Part shown: positions 1 to 8,214 of the stretch, one piece after another
Position numbering within the stretch: the first letter of the stretch is position 1
How the letters are laid out: every line of letters starts with the position of its first letter
IMG/VR virus record: IMGVR_UViG_3300027896_000257
Coordinates: 1-21,710 of that record
DNA: 21,710 bases
Strand: one strand, 5' to 3'
Source of the DNA: a virus
Program-made: the position numbers and the translations under genes
The notes under the pieces: generated by a model
Told to the model about the DNA's origin: nothing
Database searches by the model: none
The model's input: the letters and a program-made list of their open reading frames with translations, nothing else

Positions 1-451
1 AAGTCAACCCAATTAATCTAAAAACACCGGTGTGGTTGTTTGTGACAGAAATATTTCTTGTCAATTTACAAACAATATCCTGCCCAGCCTTAGTAAAATC
101 AACATGAGAAATTAATAGTGTGCTCGTAGTATGTACTTGTTTAACAAGGGCTATAGCAGGAACAGCAACCACTTCATGTGTAATATTAGTTGAATATGAA
201 GAATTATTATCTTTATAAATATCATAAGATAAATCTAACTTAATATTTCCAGAATAAGCTGTAGTCATGTCATAAATTAATGTGAAAATAATATTTTTAG
301 TTAGAGAAAAAGTTTTTGGAAAATTAAATTGAAAATAACAGCTGGTAGAAACATCAGGATCAAAACCTAAAGCACATGTAACGTCATCTACTAATATATT
401 GTAAACCATATCAGTATCATCACTGTCAAAAAACTCAATCTGATATGACAT
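1..451 (-). CDS. Stand-alone tail-fibre C-terminal module, 3' end cut by window
   Basis: The reading frame opens with ATG at 451 (MSYQIEFFDSDD...) and stays open for 150 codons to the window edge. The product matches residues 325-475 of the neighbouring 475-aa fibre-like protein almost end to end, with roughly half or more of the positions identical. Shared blocks include QIEFFDSD, GFDPDV, SCYFQFN, IYDMTTAY, IVCKLTR and VTNNHTG. By that alignment only a few codons are missing. The start coincides with the beginning of the shared module, so this gene is the isolated C-terminal domain without the preceding beta-rich shaft. No catalytic motif is visible. It could be a second receptor-binding tip, a hetero-trimerisation partner or an assembly factor for the fibre; the sequence does not decide. 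It is 13 nt downstream of the fibre gene and probably cotranscribed. Confidence 0.75.
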   Translation of the reverse strand, partial: MSYQIEFFDSDDTDMVYNILVDDVTCALGFDPDVSTSCYFQFNFPKTFSLTKNIIFTLIYDMTTAYSGNIKLDLSYDIYKDNNSSYSTNITHEVVAVPAIALVKQVHTTSTLLISHVDFTKAGQDIVCKLTRNISVTNNHTGVFRLIGLT

Positions 452-920
452 TTTGTACCTCCTATTACTGGTGTACAGTACAACCAATCAGCCTAAAGAT
501 ACCTGTGTGATTATTTGTAACAGTCACATCTCTTGTCAGTTTACACACAATCTCATCACCTATCTCAGCAAAGTCAGTGTGATTAATTTTTAATTGTTCT
601 GTTATATAAATTTGTTTCGTCTGTGGAATTGGTGTCGATGCATTTATTGTTTCAGTATCACTATTAGTAGCAAGTAATACTCGATTATCCCCATAAACCC
701 AATAGTCTAAATTTAATTTAACATTACCTAGATAAGCTGTTGTCATGTCGTAGATAAATGTAAAAAAGATATCTTTATTTAAATCAAAAAATTCAGGAAG
801 ATTAAATTGAAAATAACAACTAGATGGAACATCTGGATCAAAACCAACAGCACTCGCAGAATCATCTAATAATATATTATAAACCATGTTAATATTATCA
901 CTATCAAAAAATTCAATTTG
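1..920 (-). repeat. Tandem duplication of a ~450-nt coding module
   Basis: The segments 1-451 and 465-920 encode homologous ~150-aa domains in the same orientation, one as its own gene and one as the 3' part of a longer gene. The nucleotide sequences are clearly diverged but collinear, so this is an old direct duplication followed by divergence. The most variable stretch is the middle (near residues 80-115 of the module), while both ends are well conserved. Confidence 0.7.
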
Positions 921-1892
921 TAATGAAGGTTCTGAACTAACTGAAGAACCTGAACAAAGACCAACATTAGTAGAAGTACCTACGGCCCAAACGCCATGCC
1001 CAAAAAACCAATGTAATAGTGGCCCTGAAGAACTATCTACCCTCATAGCTATCGGTAAATACCACCCATCACTAGTATCTAATTTAGGGATGTGTGTCTG
1101 CTCTACAAATAAGTTTCCATTTGTAACAGTAAGTTGAGGAGATGCCACAAAACCAGTCCCCGTCCCATCTCTATTTATAAGAGCATAAATGAGACTCCCA
1201 TCATTATTAAAGGTTAAAGTCTCCCCAACAGGAATTGAATATGTAAAAACCGCTTGAGTGATATTATTAATAACCTTTATATCTAATCCAGTAGTGTCAT
1301 AAGTTAAAGAAGTACCATCATAAGTAAAAGGATTTTTACTATGAAAAATTACTGTATGCTGTGCTAAAGAATCAGAAATATTTAAGCCATAAACAAAACC
1401 ATCAATATTGTAAGAACTTAATGAAGTGATATCTTGAATTTTATTTAAAATAGTACCAGCTAAGGATTTAGTTACACCACTCACATTTGCAATAATGTTA
1501 GGGCCTACCTTAACCGCAATATTTAAAGTCTTAAAAGAACTATTTTGATATATTTTAAAATCAGACAGTGTTCCATTAGCTTTTAATTCTATGGCAATAT
1601 TAGCATCATTTTGATTTAATATATTTAAGTTTCTGACGTTATATCCCTCCCCACTAAAAATAACTAAAGAGGAAGAAGGTCTGGACACATTGTTGATGAT
1701 AAAGGCATTTGGGTCTGAATTTATTGTAACCCCCTTAACCGTGATCTCCTGGGGGGTTGAGAGTGTAATGCTACCCAATATATAAACTCTTTGATTGTCT
1801 CCTGCTGAATTTATAATAGAAGCAAAGTTAGTGTCTGACGATTTAATATAAATGTCATATCTGTCTTTTATAGAGTATATTTTTTCGTACAT
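465..1892 (-). CDS. Probable tail fibre/tail spike-like protein with beta-rich shaft
   Basis: 475 residues, ATG at 1892 preceded by GGAG five bases upstream. Residues ~30-190 consist of short alternating hydrophobic/polar strands rich in Asn, Ile, Val and Thr, with NI/NV/GV turns (VYILGSITLS, GYNVRNLNILN), which resembles a right-handed beta-helix shaft of phage fibres or spikes. Residues ~190-320 form a Gly/Ser/Thr-rich region with a Trp-rich patch (LLHWFFGHGVW). Residues 325-475 are the module duplicated in the next gene. There is no signal peptide, transmembrane segment or obvious hydrolase signature. The assignment as a receptor-binding or fibre-like virion protein rests on composition, the repeat and its place in a structural module, not on a recognised family. 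Alternatives are a baseplate or head-fibre protein. Confidence 0.5.
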   Translation of the reverse strand: MYEKIYSIKDRYDIYIKSSDTNFASIINSAGDNQRVYILGSITLSTPQEITVKGVTINSDPNAFIINNVSRPSSSLVIFSGEGYNVRNLNILNQNDANIAIELKANGTLSDFKIYQNSSFKTLNIAVKVGPNIIANVSGVTKSLAGTILNKIQDITSLSSYNIDGFVYGLNISDSLAQHTVIFHSKNPFTYDGTSLTYDTTGLDIKVINNITQAVFTYSIPVGETLTFNNDGSLIYALINRDGTGTGFVASPQLTVTNGNLFVEQTHIPKLDTSDGWYLPIAMRVDSSSGPLLHWFFGHGVWAVGTSTNVGLCSGSSVSSEPSLQIEFFDSDNINMVYNILLDDSASAVGFDPDVPSSCYFQFNLPEFFDLNKDIFFTFIYDMTTAYLGNVKLNLDYWVYGDNRVLLATNSDTETINASTPIPQTKQIYITEQLKINHTDFAEIGDEIVCKLTRDVTVTNNHTGIFRLIGCTVHQ

Positions 1893-2008
1893 CTTTACTC
1901 CATCTAGCTAAAATTATTTGAATTTATACACAACACTTATAAAAAAGATCACACACATCTCTCATTTAGATAGAATATTAGTAAAAAAACTTGTATTATT
2001 TAAAAAGA
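1893..2008. promoter_or_regulatory. Divergent intergenic region between fibre and glycosyltransferase genes
   Basis: This 116-bp AT-rich gap separates two divergently oriented genes and should carry the start signals for both. On the minus strand it contains TTTTTTACTAATAT (1988-1975), an identical copy of a 14-mer also found upstream of the 233-aa gene (18551-18538). On the plus strand TAGAAT at 1971 resembles a -10 box, but no -35 box lies at the right distance. No clear terminator or stable hairpin is visible. Confidence 0.3.
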
Positions 2009-2923
2009 ATGAAAATAGCTTTAATATTTAAAGAAGATTCTAAAGAATATACAGAGATTCCTAAAATTTTAGGAGATTCTTGTACTGTTTTTAAAGATAT
2101 TTTAGACTTTGATAAAAATAAAGAAAACTATGATTGTGTCTATTCACCAGACCCTAAAGAACTTCTTAAAATACAGAACAAAATACCATATTTTTATGAT
2201 ATCTCAGCAAAAACAGTTATAGGAGAAATGGACTATGCCTCATTCTTCAAATTCTACTCTCAAATAAGTGGCTCCCTAGCTACCTTCACAAGTGATAAAA
2301 AGCTTAATAAGAACGCTTGCTGGATGAACTTAAATAGCTATTGGGTGAATAAAAGTGCTGACACAGATATAATCTTTAAATTTAAGAAGTTTGTAACTCC
2401 TAAACTGAATGTAGGTTATATCTTTCAAGATCCAGAAAGTTTTGAGATAATTAAAAAAGTAATATATGCAAAAAAAGATAGCTGGCTCTTTCATGTATAC
2501 TATCCTTTTGAGATTGATGACTCCTTAAAGAATAAGGGAGTCTTCTTTTATAGTGGCGACTTATCTAAGGCCAAAGAAGATATTTTATCCAAAGTACATG
2601 TAAATATAGATTTTGATCTTAATCTAAGCAATATGTCTGATACCTTCCCTTCTGAAATTGGAAAAGATACCTTATTATCTGGAACAATTCTGATAAGTTC
2701 TAATCCTCAAGGAAATAACACACATATCTTATTTGATAAGTTTAACTATTTTAAATTAGATTTCATCGACGCTAATACAATCTTGGATACCCTAAGATAT
2801 ATCGATAAAAGAAGAGAGAAACTCGAGGTTATGGCAAAGGCGGGGGCTGAAGTAGTTAAAAAATACTTTGATTATAAAAGGATTGCTCAACAGAAAGTTG
2901 ATATAATTAAGAGTTTACTCTAG
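2009..2923 (+). CDS. Glycosyltransferase-like protein (GT-B / GT1-GT4 type, divergent)
   Basis: About 304 residues from ATG at 2009 (MKIALIFKED). A TTG six codons upstream is possible but has no better ribosome site. The C-terminal half has the usual layout of the sugar-nucleotide-binding domain of GT-B enzymes: a segment of the form FPSEIGKDTLLSGTILISSN, in the place of the family's E-x-G-x-P..E-A-x-x-x-G-x-P-V-I region, and a closing helix pair (DKRREKLEVMAKAGAEVVKKYFD) like the end of many GT4 enzymes. The N-terminal half is poorly conserved and has no signal peptide. It is the only plus-strand gene in the window, sits between fibre and endonuclease genes, and runs convergently into the 122-aa gene 15 bp away with no terminator between them. 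Together with the RmlA-like gene at 15541-16293 it suggests sugar attachment to a virion, DNA or host target. Acceptor and donor are unknown. Confidence 0.5.
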   Translation: MKIALIFKEDSKEYTEIPKILGDSCTVFKDILDFDKNKENYDCVYSPDPKELLKIQNKIPYFYDISAKTVIGEMDYASFFKFYSQISGSLATFTSDKKLNKNACWMNLNSYWVNKSADTDIIFKFKKFVTPKLNVGYIFQDPESFEIIKKVIYAKKDSWLFHVYYPFEIDDSLKNKGVFFYSGDLSKAKEDILSKVHVNIDFDLNLSNMSDTFPSEIGKDTLLSGTILISSNPQGNNTHILFDKFNYFKLDFIDANTILDTLRYIDKRREKLEVMAKAGAEVVKKYFDYKRIAQQKVDIIKSLL

Positions 2924-2938
2924 GTTTTCATCATCCTC

Positions 2939-3307
2939 TTAATATTCTTCATCTTCAAATTCAGATTCTTCAGATTCACCTTCTGCATATTCTGGTATTG
3001 TTATTGTCTCCTCATATTCAAAATCTTGAAATGAAAGAAGACCTTTTTTAACTAATTCTTCACAAATATTTTTAGCAATATCATTTCTTGGGGTTATTTC
3101 AATCCAATGTGTGTCTGCATGAATATTAAGAGGACAACTCAAAAGTGCTTCAGAAATTTCTTTTAAAGTTTCAGATGCTGACCAAAGATTTTTAGCATAT
3201 TCTATACAAGCTTTAGAAAAATTATTATTATTTGCATCAAGTTCTCTACGAAAATCGTCCCCTCTTTTATAAAGAAGTAAAACAGGAGTGTACACTCTTT
3301 CAATCAT
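2939..3307 (-). CDS. Small acidic-tailed protein coupled to the endonuclease-methyltransferase genes
   Basis: 122 residues, family not recognised. The start ATG overlaps the stop of the upstream methyltransferase fusion in an ATGA arrangement (3304-3307), indicating translational coupling. Residues 1-95 look like a compact alpha/beta domain (MIERVYTPVLLLYKRG, then a helical stretch, then HADTHWIEITPRNDIAKNI). The last ~25 residues are almost all acidic or polar (EGESEESEFEDEEY). An acidic tail next to DNA-binding enzymes may indicate a DNA mimic, inhibitor or specificity partner, but that is inference only. No catalytic motif, transmembrane segment or signal peptide is visible. Confidence 0.6.
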   Translation of the reverse strand: MIERVYTPVLLLYKRGDDFRRELDANNNNFSKACIEYAKNLWSASETLKEISEALLSCPLNIHADTHWIEITPRNDIAKNICEELVKKGLLSFQDFEYEETITIPEYAEGESEESEFEDEEY

Positions 3308-5658
3308 AAATTAATCCTTTTCTTAAATATAAATATAGGTTCAGATTTATATCCTCCCCCAACTGAAGATAAAACCATATCATATTTTTTAATTAAATCA
3401 TATTTTTCAGAAGCTAAAATTAAAAAGTCATCAACTAAATTAGGATATGATTGAACGTTATTAATGTTTATAATTAAGTATCCTGAGTCTTTAATTGAAA
3501 TATAACAATTATCCAAGGTAGCCTTTAAAAAACCATTTAACCATAGTTCTTTAGTTGGAAACTTTATATAACTCTGAGTTTCCTCTAAACTATAATGTTC
3601 AGTATTAAAATAGGGAGGCGACGTGAAACAAAGATCTACTTTTTCTTTTGAAATAAAGGTCTCACTACCACATTTATGTAATTCAATTTCTTTATTTAAG
3701 TATCCAAAATCTTCTTTTATTTTTTCTAAGCCACTAAATGTTTCAGAACTTGGGTCTAATCCTATATATTTTTTTAATTTTTTAGAGGCTAATGCTCCTA
3801 AAAGGCGACCCCCAAATCCGGCAGACATGTCTAAGGCTACACCACCATCAGGCAAAAAAGAATCGTAGATATATTTAGCTACTGTAGGTCTAAAATTAGA
3901 AACACCCTGTGACCCTGAAAATGTCTTAAGAGCTTCTCTAATTCTAGAATTTGTTATTTTGGCCCTCTTTTTTAATCTTTTTGTCAAACATTTTTTAAAT
4001 AGTTGATCCTCATTAAATAACTCTAGGGGGGATCTTTTATAATTACACCTTATATTAAAGGCGTGAGGAAAATAACACCAAGCAAGATCTAAACCGTGCA
4101 TGACCTGTTTTAGAGAGCCTTCTTTTAAAAAATTAGAATAATTAAATTCTTTTACTTTGTTAAAAGAACATATTTTTTCTTCAGCATTTAAATTAAAATA
4201 AGGAAAACCTTTAATTCTGTAGTAGTTAAAAACTTTATTTATTAACCTATCTTTTTCAATATCTGAAAAAGTGTCCCAGCAAGAAAGATCTACATTTAAG
4301 ATAGAAAGATCCTTTTCTTCTTCTAACTCAGAAACCTTATCATCTTTAATAAATTTATAATAAAAAATAGGAAGAACATAAGGTTTTATTAAATTTTGAA
4401 ATATTAAAGCATTTTCCTTGGTAATAATAACCCTTCCATCTTTATTAAGATAGGTGTTTATTCCTAATTTATTTTTAAAATAATTTTGAATTAATTTTAA
4501 GTCAGCTTTATTGAAACTTTCAGTACAAAGTTCAAAACCATTAGAATTGTAACTAGTCCCATCATCCATGAACCAAAAAGCCAAACCACGAGCATTTATT
4601 CTTTCAAGAGTATGGGGGTTTACATACTTTAGGGGGTTATAAAATAAATTATAATATTCTTCAAATATCCTGGTAGCTTTTGTTTTGAAACTAACTGATA
4701 TTCTAAATTTTTTATCTCTTTTACAAAAATAGTTTGTTTTTTTGACATCCTCTGAATTAATAAAGTTTTTTAAAATGGAATGCTTATATCTTGAGTATTC
4801 TTCTTGTTTTTGGCCATGATCCTCTTTAAATCGGAAGACTCCATGATGCCTCTCTAGATGACCATCTCCTAGTAATGACCCCAAAAGTAATTGTTCTTGA
4901 ATATCTGTAAACCTGTTTAAAAGTTCTCCTTTATCAGAATATAAGTCCCCCTTATCTAACCTATACCTAATTAAGATAAGCTTAATAGCAGTTTCAGTAG
5001 TTCTGAATAATTTAGCTAACTCCGGAATGCTCTTTTTTTCACTAAGGTAGTATTCTAAAAGAGACCTATTAACAGTCAATCCTGATTCTTTTCTTAGTTG
5101 TACTTCATATTTTTTTAATAAATAATATAGATTAGAAACAGATTTATTTAATTTTTCAGAAATAACCTTAACTGGCAGTCTTTCTACTAAATAATATTTT
5201 TCTAAATCTTCTTTAGCTACAACTTCCCAATTTCTTTTTCCTTTTTCAATATTAAACTTTTCTTTTGCATGTCTCAAACCTGAGATGGACATATCTAAAG
5301 TTTTAACAAATTCCTTATCCAGCACACCTTCTTTTTTAGCTTGCTTATAAGCATCTAAATCAAACTTAATCTTTCTAAAAGATATTTTAAATTCGTGTAG
5401 CTTTTGGGATACAGCTGATCTTGATATCCCTGTCTCCTTGACTACATCTTCTAGCGTTTTGCCAAGATCTGCACACGCTTTAAGATAGTTGGGGGTTAAG
5501 GTGCTATCTATTTTTTCTGCGCTATTTTTTTCTTTGAGGGTAAAAGAGATGTTAAACTCTCTGCATTTTCTTTGAAGAGTGCTCTTTGATATTTTCAATT
5601 GCTTGGCAGCTTCAATCATGGAGAGGTGTTTTAGGGACTCAAGATCTTCTTTTTTCAT
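3304..5658 (-). CDS. Multi-HTH / LAGLIDADG endonuclease / amino-DNA-methyltransferase fusion (copy B)
   Basis: 784 residues. ATG at 5658 is chosen because it overlaps the upstream stop (TGATG) and has GAGGA 11 bases upstream; a TTG at 5667 would sit too close to that site. Residues ~10-235 hold five helix-turn-helix-like modules of 40-50 aa, each with a pattern like AKQLKISKSTLQRKCREFNI. Residues ~250-440 are a LAGLIDADG endonuclease: motif 1 LLLGSLLGDGHL (Asp265) and motif 2 LAFWFMDDG (Asp365/366), both acidic residues present. Residues ~475-784 are a methyltransferase: motif I DMSAGFGG (610-617) for S-adenosylmethionine and motif IV TSPPYF (679-684), the N4-cytosine/N6-adenine class. It could cut and methylate related DNA sites in one polypeptide. 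It is very AT-rich, as is usual for mobile endonuclease genes. It follows paralogous copy A and is coupled to the 122-aa gene. Confidence 0.85.
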   Translation of the reverse strand: MKKEDLESLKHLSMIEAAKQLKISKSTLQRKCREFNISFTLKEKNSAEKIDSTLTPNYLKACADLGKTLEDVVKETGISRSAVSQKLHEFKISFRKIKFDLDAYKQAKKEGVLDKEFVKTLDMSISGLRHAKEKFNIEKGKRNWEVVAKEDLEKYYLVERLPVKVISEKLNKSVSNLYYLLKKYEVQLRKESGLTVNRSLLEYYLSEKKSIPELAKLFRTTETAIKLILIRYRLDKGDLYSDKGELLNRFTDIQEQLLLGSLLGDGHLERHHGVFRFKEDHGQKQEEYSRYKHSILKNFINSEDVKKTNYFCKRDKKFRISVSFKTKATRIFEEYYNLFYNPLKYVNPHTLERINARGLAFWFMDDGTSYNSNGFELCTESFNKADLKLIQNYFKNKLGINTYLNKDGRVIITKENALIFQNLIKPYVLPIFYYKFIKDDKVSELEEEKDLSILNVDLSCWDTFSDIEKDRLINKVFNYYRIKGFPYFNLNAEEKICSFNKVKEFNYSNFLKEGSLKQVMHGLDLAWCYFPHAFNIRCNYKRSPLELFNEDQLFKKCLTKRLKKRAKITNSRIREALKTFSGSQGVSNFRPTVAKYIYDSFLPDGGVALDMSAGFGGRLLGALASKKLKKYIGLDPSSETFSGLEKIKEDFGYLNKEIELHKCGSETFISKEKVDLCFTSPPYFNTEHYSLEETQSYIKFPTKELWLNGFLKATLDNCYISIKDSGYLIININNVQSYPNLVDDFLILASEKYDLIKKYDMVLSSVGGGYKSEPIFIFKKRINL

Positions 5659-8138
5659 CAGCAACAATCCTCACTAAAATTGGAATAAAGCCAAGCATTA
5701 AAAATAGACTCATCTTTTTCTAAAAGATATTTAGGTAACTCTTCTTTCAAATGAGCATAAGGTTCATTTTTGTTAAAAAGCCTTTTATACTGTGTTGCAG
5801 GTATTCCTTCTATTTTTTCTAATTCATAAAAACTTAAAAACTTTCCATGAGTTAGACATATTTTTCGATAATTTATCATTTTTTCTATAGCTGTTTGATA
5901 CTTTAAGTTTATGGGAATTTCTGCTACTTTAAGAAAGTCATTCCATGTACCAAAATATTTTTCAACAGTGGATGTGCTGTAAGGAAAAAGTTCAGGGTGT
6001 TCATTTAAAAAAGCACGATTAGTTTTATAACCTAACTTATAAATTTCTTTTATTTTTTCAACACAACTATTATAATCAAGTTTTAAGAAATTTCTTTTTT
6101 TATTTTTAGAATAAACTGTCTTTAATGCCTCAACATCCTCAATGTTAATAAGATTGTCTGAATCTTTTTGAAAAATTAAAAGCGTCTCATACACAAATTT
6201 ATGAATATTTGAACTTTTATCAAAAACTCTTCCCGTTGGGATTTTATAAAAATCTATTAATCCAAATTTACTATAACAACACTTTAAAATGTCTGAAATC
6301 ATCTTTTTTTCAATGACAAGAGCATAAATTCCCTCGGATTCTAATAGATTATAAAAATTATTTATAGATTTTTGTAAAAAAGAAGTTAACCAAAGGCTAT
6401 AACTAGTATACCTACTTATACTTTGATCATGATTATCTTTTTCATAAATTTCTTTATCAAAATAAGGGGGGCAGGATAAAACTAAACCTACTTTATTAAA
6501 ATAATTTTCAGGTAAATAATCTTCTGAACAATTTTTAACAAAAATTACTTTTTTTTCTGGGGATACCCTACTAGCTAAAGAAATAGAAGAATTAATGTTT
6601 TTTATGTTTGGATCTAAGCAAATTATTTCTTTTACCCCAGAAATAAGACCCCCTAGTAATTTCCCCCCATACCCAGCATCAGGCAAATATAAAATTTTAT
6701 TTTTTCCAAAAGTCTCACAAATAAATTTAGAAACTGTTGGTTTAAAATTAGCTACAGTTTTAAAATTTAAATCCACTCCTGTTCGCATTGATGCTGGGGA
6801 AACCCCGCTGCTATACAAAAATCTATTTCTTATGAGTTTTTTAAGTTCTAAGTCATCTTCCCATAATTCAATAGGACTTTTATTTTTTTCTTTAATCCTA
6901 GCTTCATAAATATGATTCATAAAATTTTTACAAATATTCAAACCCTGTGTTTTAAATTGAAGAGTTTTATTGTTTTCTTCAATAACTACTTTTTTTAATT
7001 CAGATATTTTTTGGTTAAGTTTTTCTTCAGACATTTTTATATAAGGAAAACCATATTTACGATAATAATCAAAAACGTCTTTTTCCCATTTTTGCTTAGC
7101 AGCATCATCCAAAACATTATATTGCCTTGTTTTATATTTATGGATGTCATCGTAGAATCCGTCAAAAGCTCTTACATTATACTCTTTAATTAAATCAGGA
7201 CTTATTTCGTCATAGCACTCTTTTGGTACTTTATAAATCATATCTGGAGTTAAAACTTGTTTAATTATGTCAAACAGTCTTCTTTTATTTTTTATTTTTA
7301 AAAAAGACATTTTAGGCATAGAAGGATATATTATTTTTTCAATATCCAGATTTTCTTTATCATTTATAAAGGATATAAACTCATCTAAATTATTTTTGAA
7401 AGCAGTACAAATTCGAGGTGAATTATCTTTTAATTCGCCATCTCCAAAATACCAATAAGCCAAAATTTCTGAATTCCAATTATTTTTAAGAAATTCTAAT
7501 GGGATTTCTTTAACTCCATCTGGATAATAAATATCCCTTAATTTTTTAAAATAATCAGTTGATGTGGTTTTAAATCCTATCTCATCCCTACCCTTATCAG
7601 GGTTTTTAGTAATACTTATTTTAATTGAAAAGGGTTTTAATTTAGTATAAAGATACTTAGCATATAAATCCTGATTAACTGAATGAGATTCTTTATAAAA
7701 AGCATGTAGAGAACTAGATTGAGCAATATGTCCATCTCCTAGAAGACTGCCAAAAATAATGTTTTTTTGAGAAGGTGTCAATTCTGGAAGATTTTTTATT
7801 CTTTGTACCGTTTTTAATGTTATATCTCTTCGTTTAATTTCATTTTTTATTTTAAGCGTTGAACAAAAAAACAATTTAGAAAGTTTTTCTAATGTATTTG
7901 AATAATATAACTTTTTAAATTCTTCATTTGAGATATCTTCTATGTTTCCATTGTTGTTGGGAAGTTTATCTAAAATTCTTTTAAATTGTGATTTTGTTTT
8001 TATTCCAAAACTTTTTCTTAAATAAGAAATGGCTACATCAGAGCATTTAAATTGTTGAGCAATCTTTTGATCACTTATATTTTGTTCTTCATAAAGTTTT
8101 ATAAGTTCTTCTTTAGAGATACCAGATAATTTAGACAT
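5658..8138 (-). CDS. HTH / LAGLIDADG endonuclease / methyltransferase fusion with C-terminal DNA-binding repeat (copy A)
   Basis: 826 residues, ATG at 8138 with AAAAGGA seven bases upstream. It begins with one or two HTH-like modules (SDQKIAQQFKCSDVAISYL). A LAGLIDADG domain follows at ~120-310, with motif 1 FGSLLGDGHI (Asp135) and motif 2 LAYWYFGDGEL (Asp233). The methyltransferase region (~345-660) has motif I DAGYGGKLLGG (487-497) and motif IV at 554-560 reading LSCPPYF: the first position is Cys where the class normally has Ser, Asn or Asp. Residues ~685-740 (TNRAFLNEHPELFPYSTSTV then KYFGTWNDFLKVA) resemble the DNA-binding repeat found next to many phage homing endonucleases. It is paralogous to copy B but has fewer N-terminal HTH modules and an added C-terminal region. 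It is the first gene of a coupled three-gene unit just downstream of the capsid terminator. Confidence 0.85.
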   Translation of the reverse strand: MSKLSGISKEELIKLYEEQNISDQKIAQQFKCSDVAISYLRKSFGIKTKSQFKRILDKLPNNNGNIEDISNEEFKKLYYSNTLEKLSKLFFCSTLKIKNEIKRRDITLKTVQRIKNLPELTPSQKNIIFGSLLGDGHIAQSSSLHAFYKESHSVNQDLYAKYLYTKLKPFSIKISITKNPDKGRDEIGFKTTSTDYFKKLRDIYYPDGVKEIPLEFLKNNWNSEILAYWYFGDGELKDNSPRICTAFKNNLDEFISFINDKENLDIEKIIYPSMPKMSFLKIKNKRRLFDIIKQVLTPDMIYKVPKECYDEISPDLIKEYNVRAFDGFYDDIHKYKTRQYNVLDDAAKQKWEKDVFDYYRKYGFPYIKMSEEKLNQKISELKKVVIEENNKTLQFKTQGLNICKNFMNHIYEARIKEKNKSPIELWEDDLELKKLIRNRFLYSSGVSPASMRTGVDLNFKTVANFKPTVSKFICETFGKNKILYLPDAGYGGKLLGGLISGVKEIICLDPNIKNINSSISLASRVSPEKKVIFVKNCSEDYLPENYFNKVGLVLSCPPYFDKEIYEKDNHDQSISRYTSYSLWLTSFLQKSINNFYNLLESEGIYALVIEKKMISDILKCCYSKFGLIDFYKIPTGRVFDKSSNIHKFVYETLLIFQKDSDNLINIEDVEALKTVYSKNKKRNFLKLDYNSCVEKIKEIYKLGYKTNRAFLNEHPELFPYSTSTVEKYFGTWNDFLKVAEIPINLKYQTAIEKMINYRKICLTHGKFLSFYELEKIEGIPATQYKRLFNKNEPYAHLKEELPKYLLEKDESIFNAWLYSNFSEDCC

Positions 8139-8147
8139 CTTAGTTCC

Positions 8148-8179
8148 TTTTTTAAGTATATCTAATAATACTTAAAAAA
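8148..8179 (-). promoter_or_regulatory. Hairpin abutting the ribosome binding site of the first endonuclease gene
   Basis: On the minus-strand RNA, TTTTTTAAGTAT (8179-8168) pairs perfectly over 12 bp with ATACTTAAAAAA (8159-8148) around an 8-nt loop. The 3' arm includes the A-run of the AAAAAAGGA ribosome site, and the GG follows immediately, so folding would limit ribosome access. T4-type phage homing endonuclease genes such as I-TevI are known to be translationally silenced by hairpins over their ribosome sites. That this hairpin does the same is inference. Confidence 0.5.
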
Positions 8180-8214
8180 AGTTAATAAAGCAACTAAAAT
8201 ATTAAAAAAATGAT

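Noticed and set aside
1991-2008. TTG start for the glycosyltransferase-like gene
   Set aside because: The ATG at 2009 begins a typical hydrophobic first strand (KIALIF), and the TTG has no better ribosome site.
5659-5667. TTG start for methyltransferase fusion copy B
   Set aside because: It would lie only two bases after the GAGGA site; the ATG at 5658 has normal spacing and overlaps the upstream stop.
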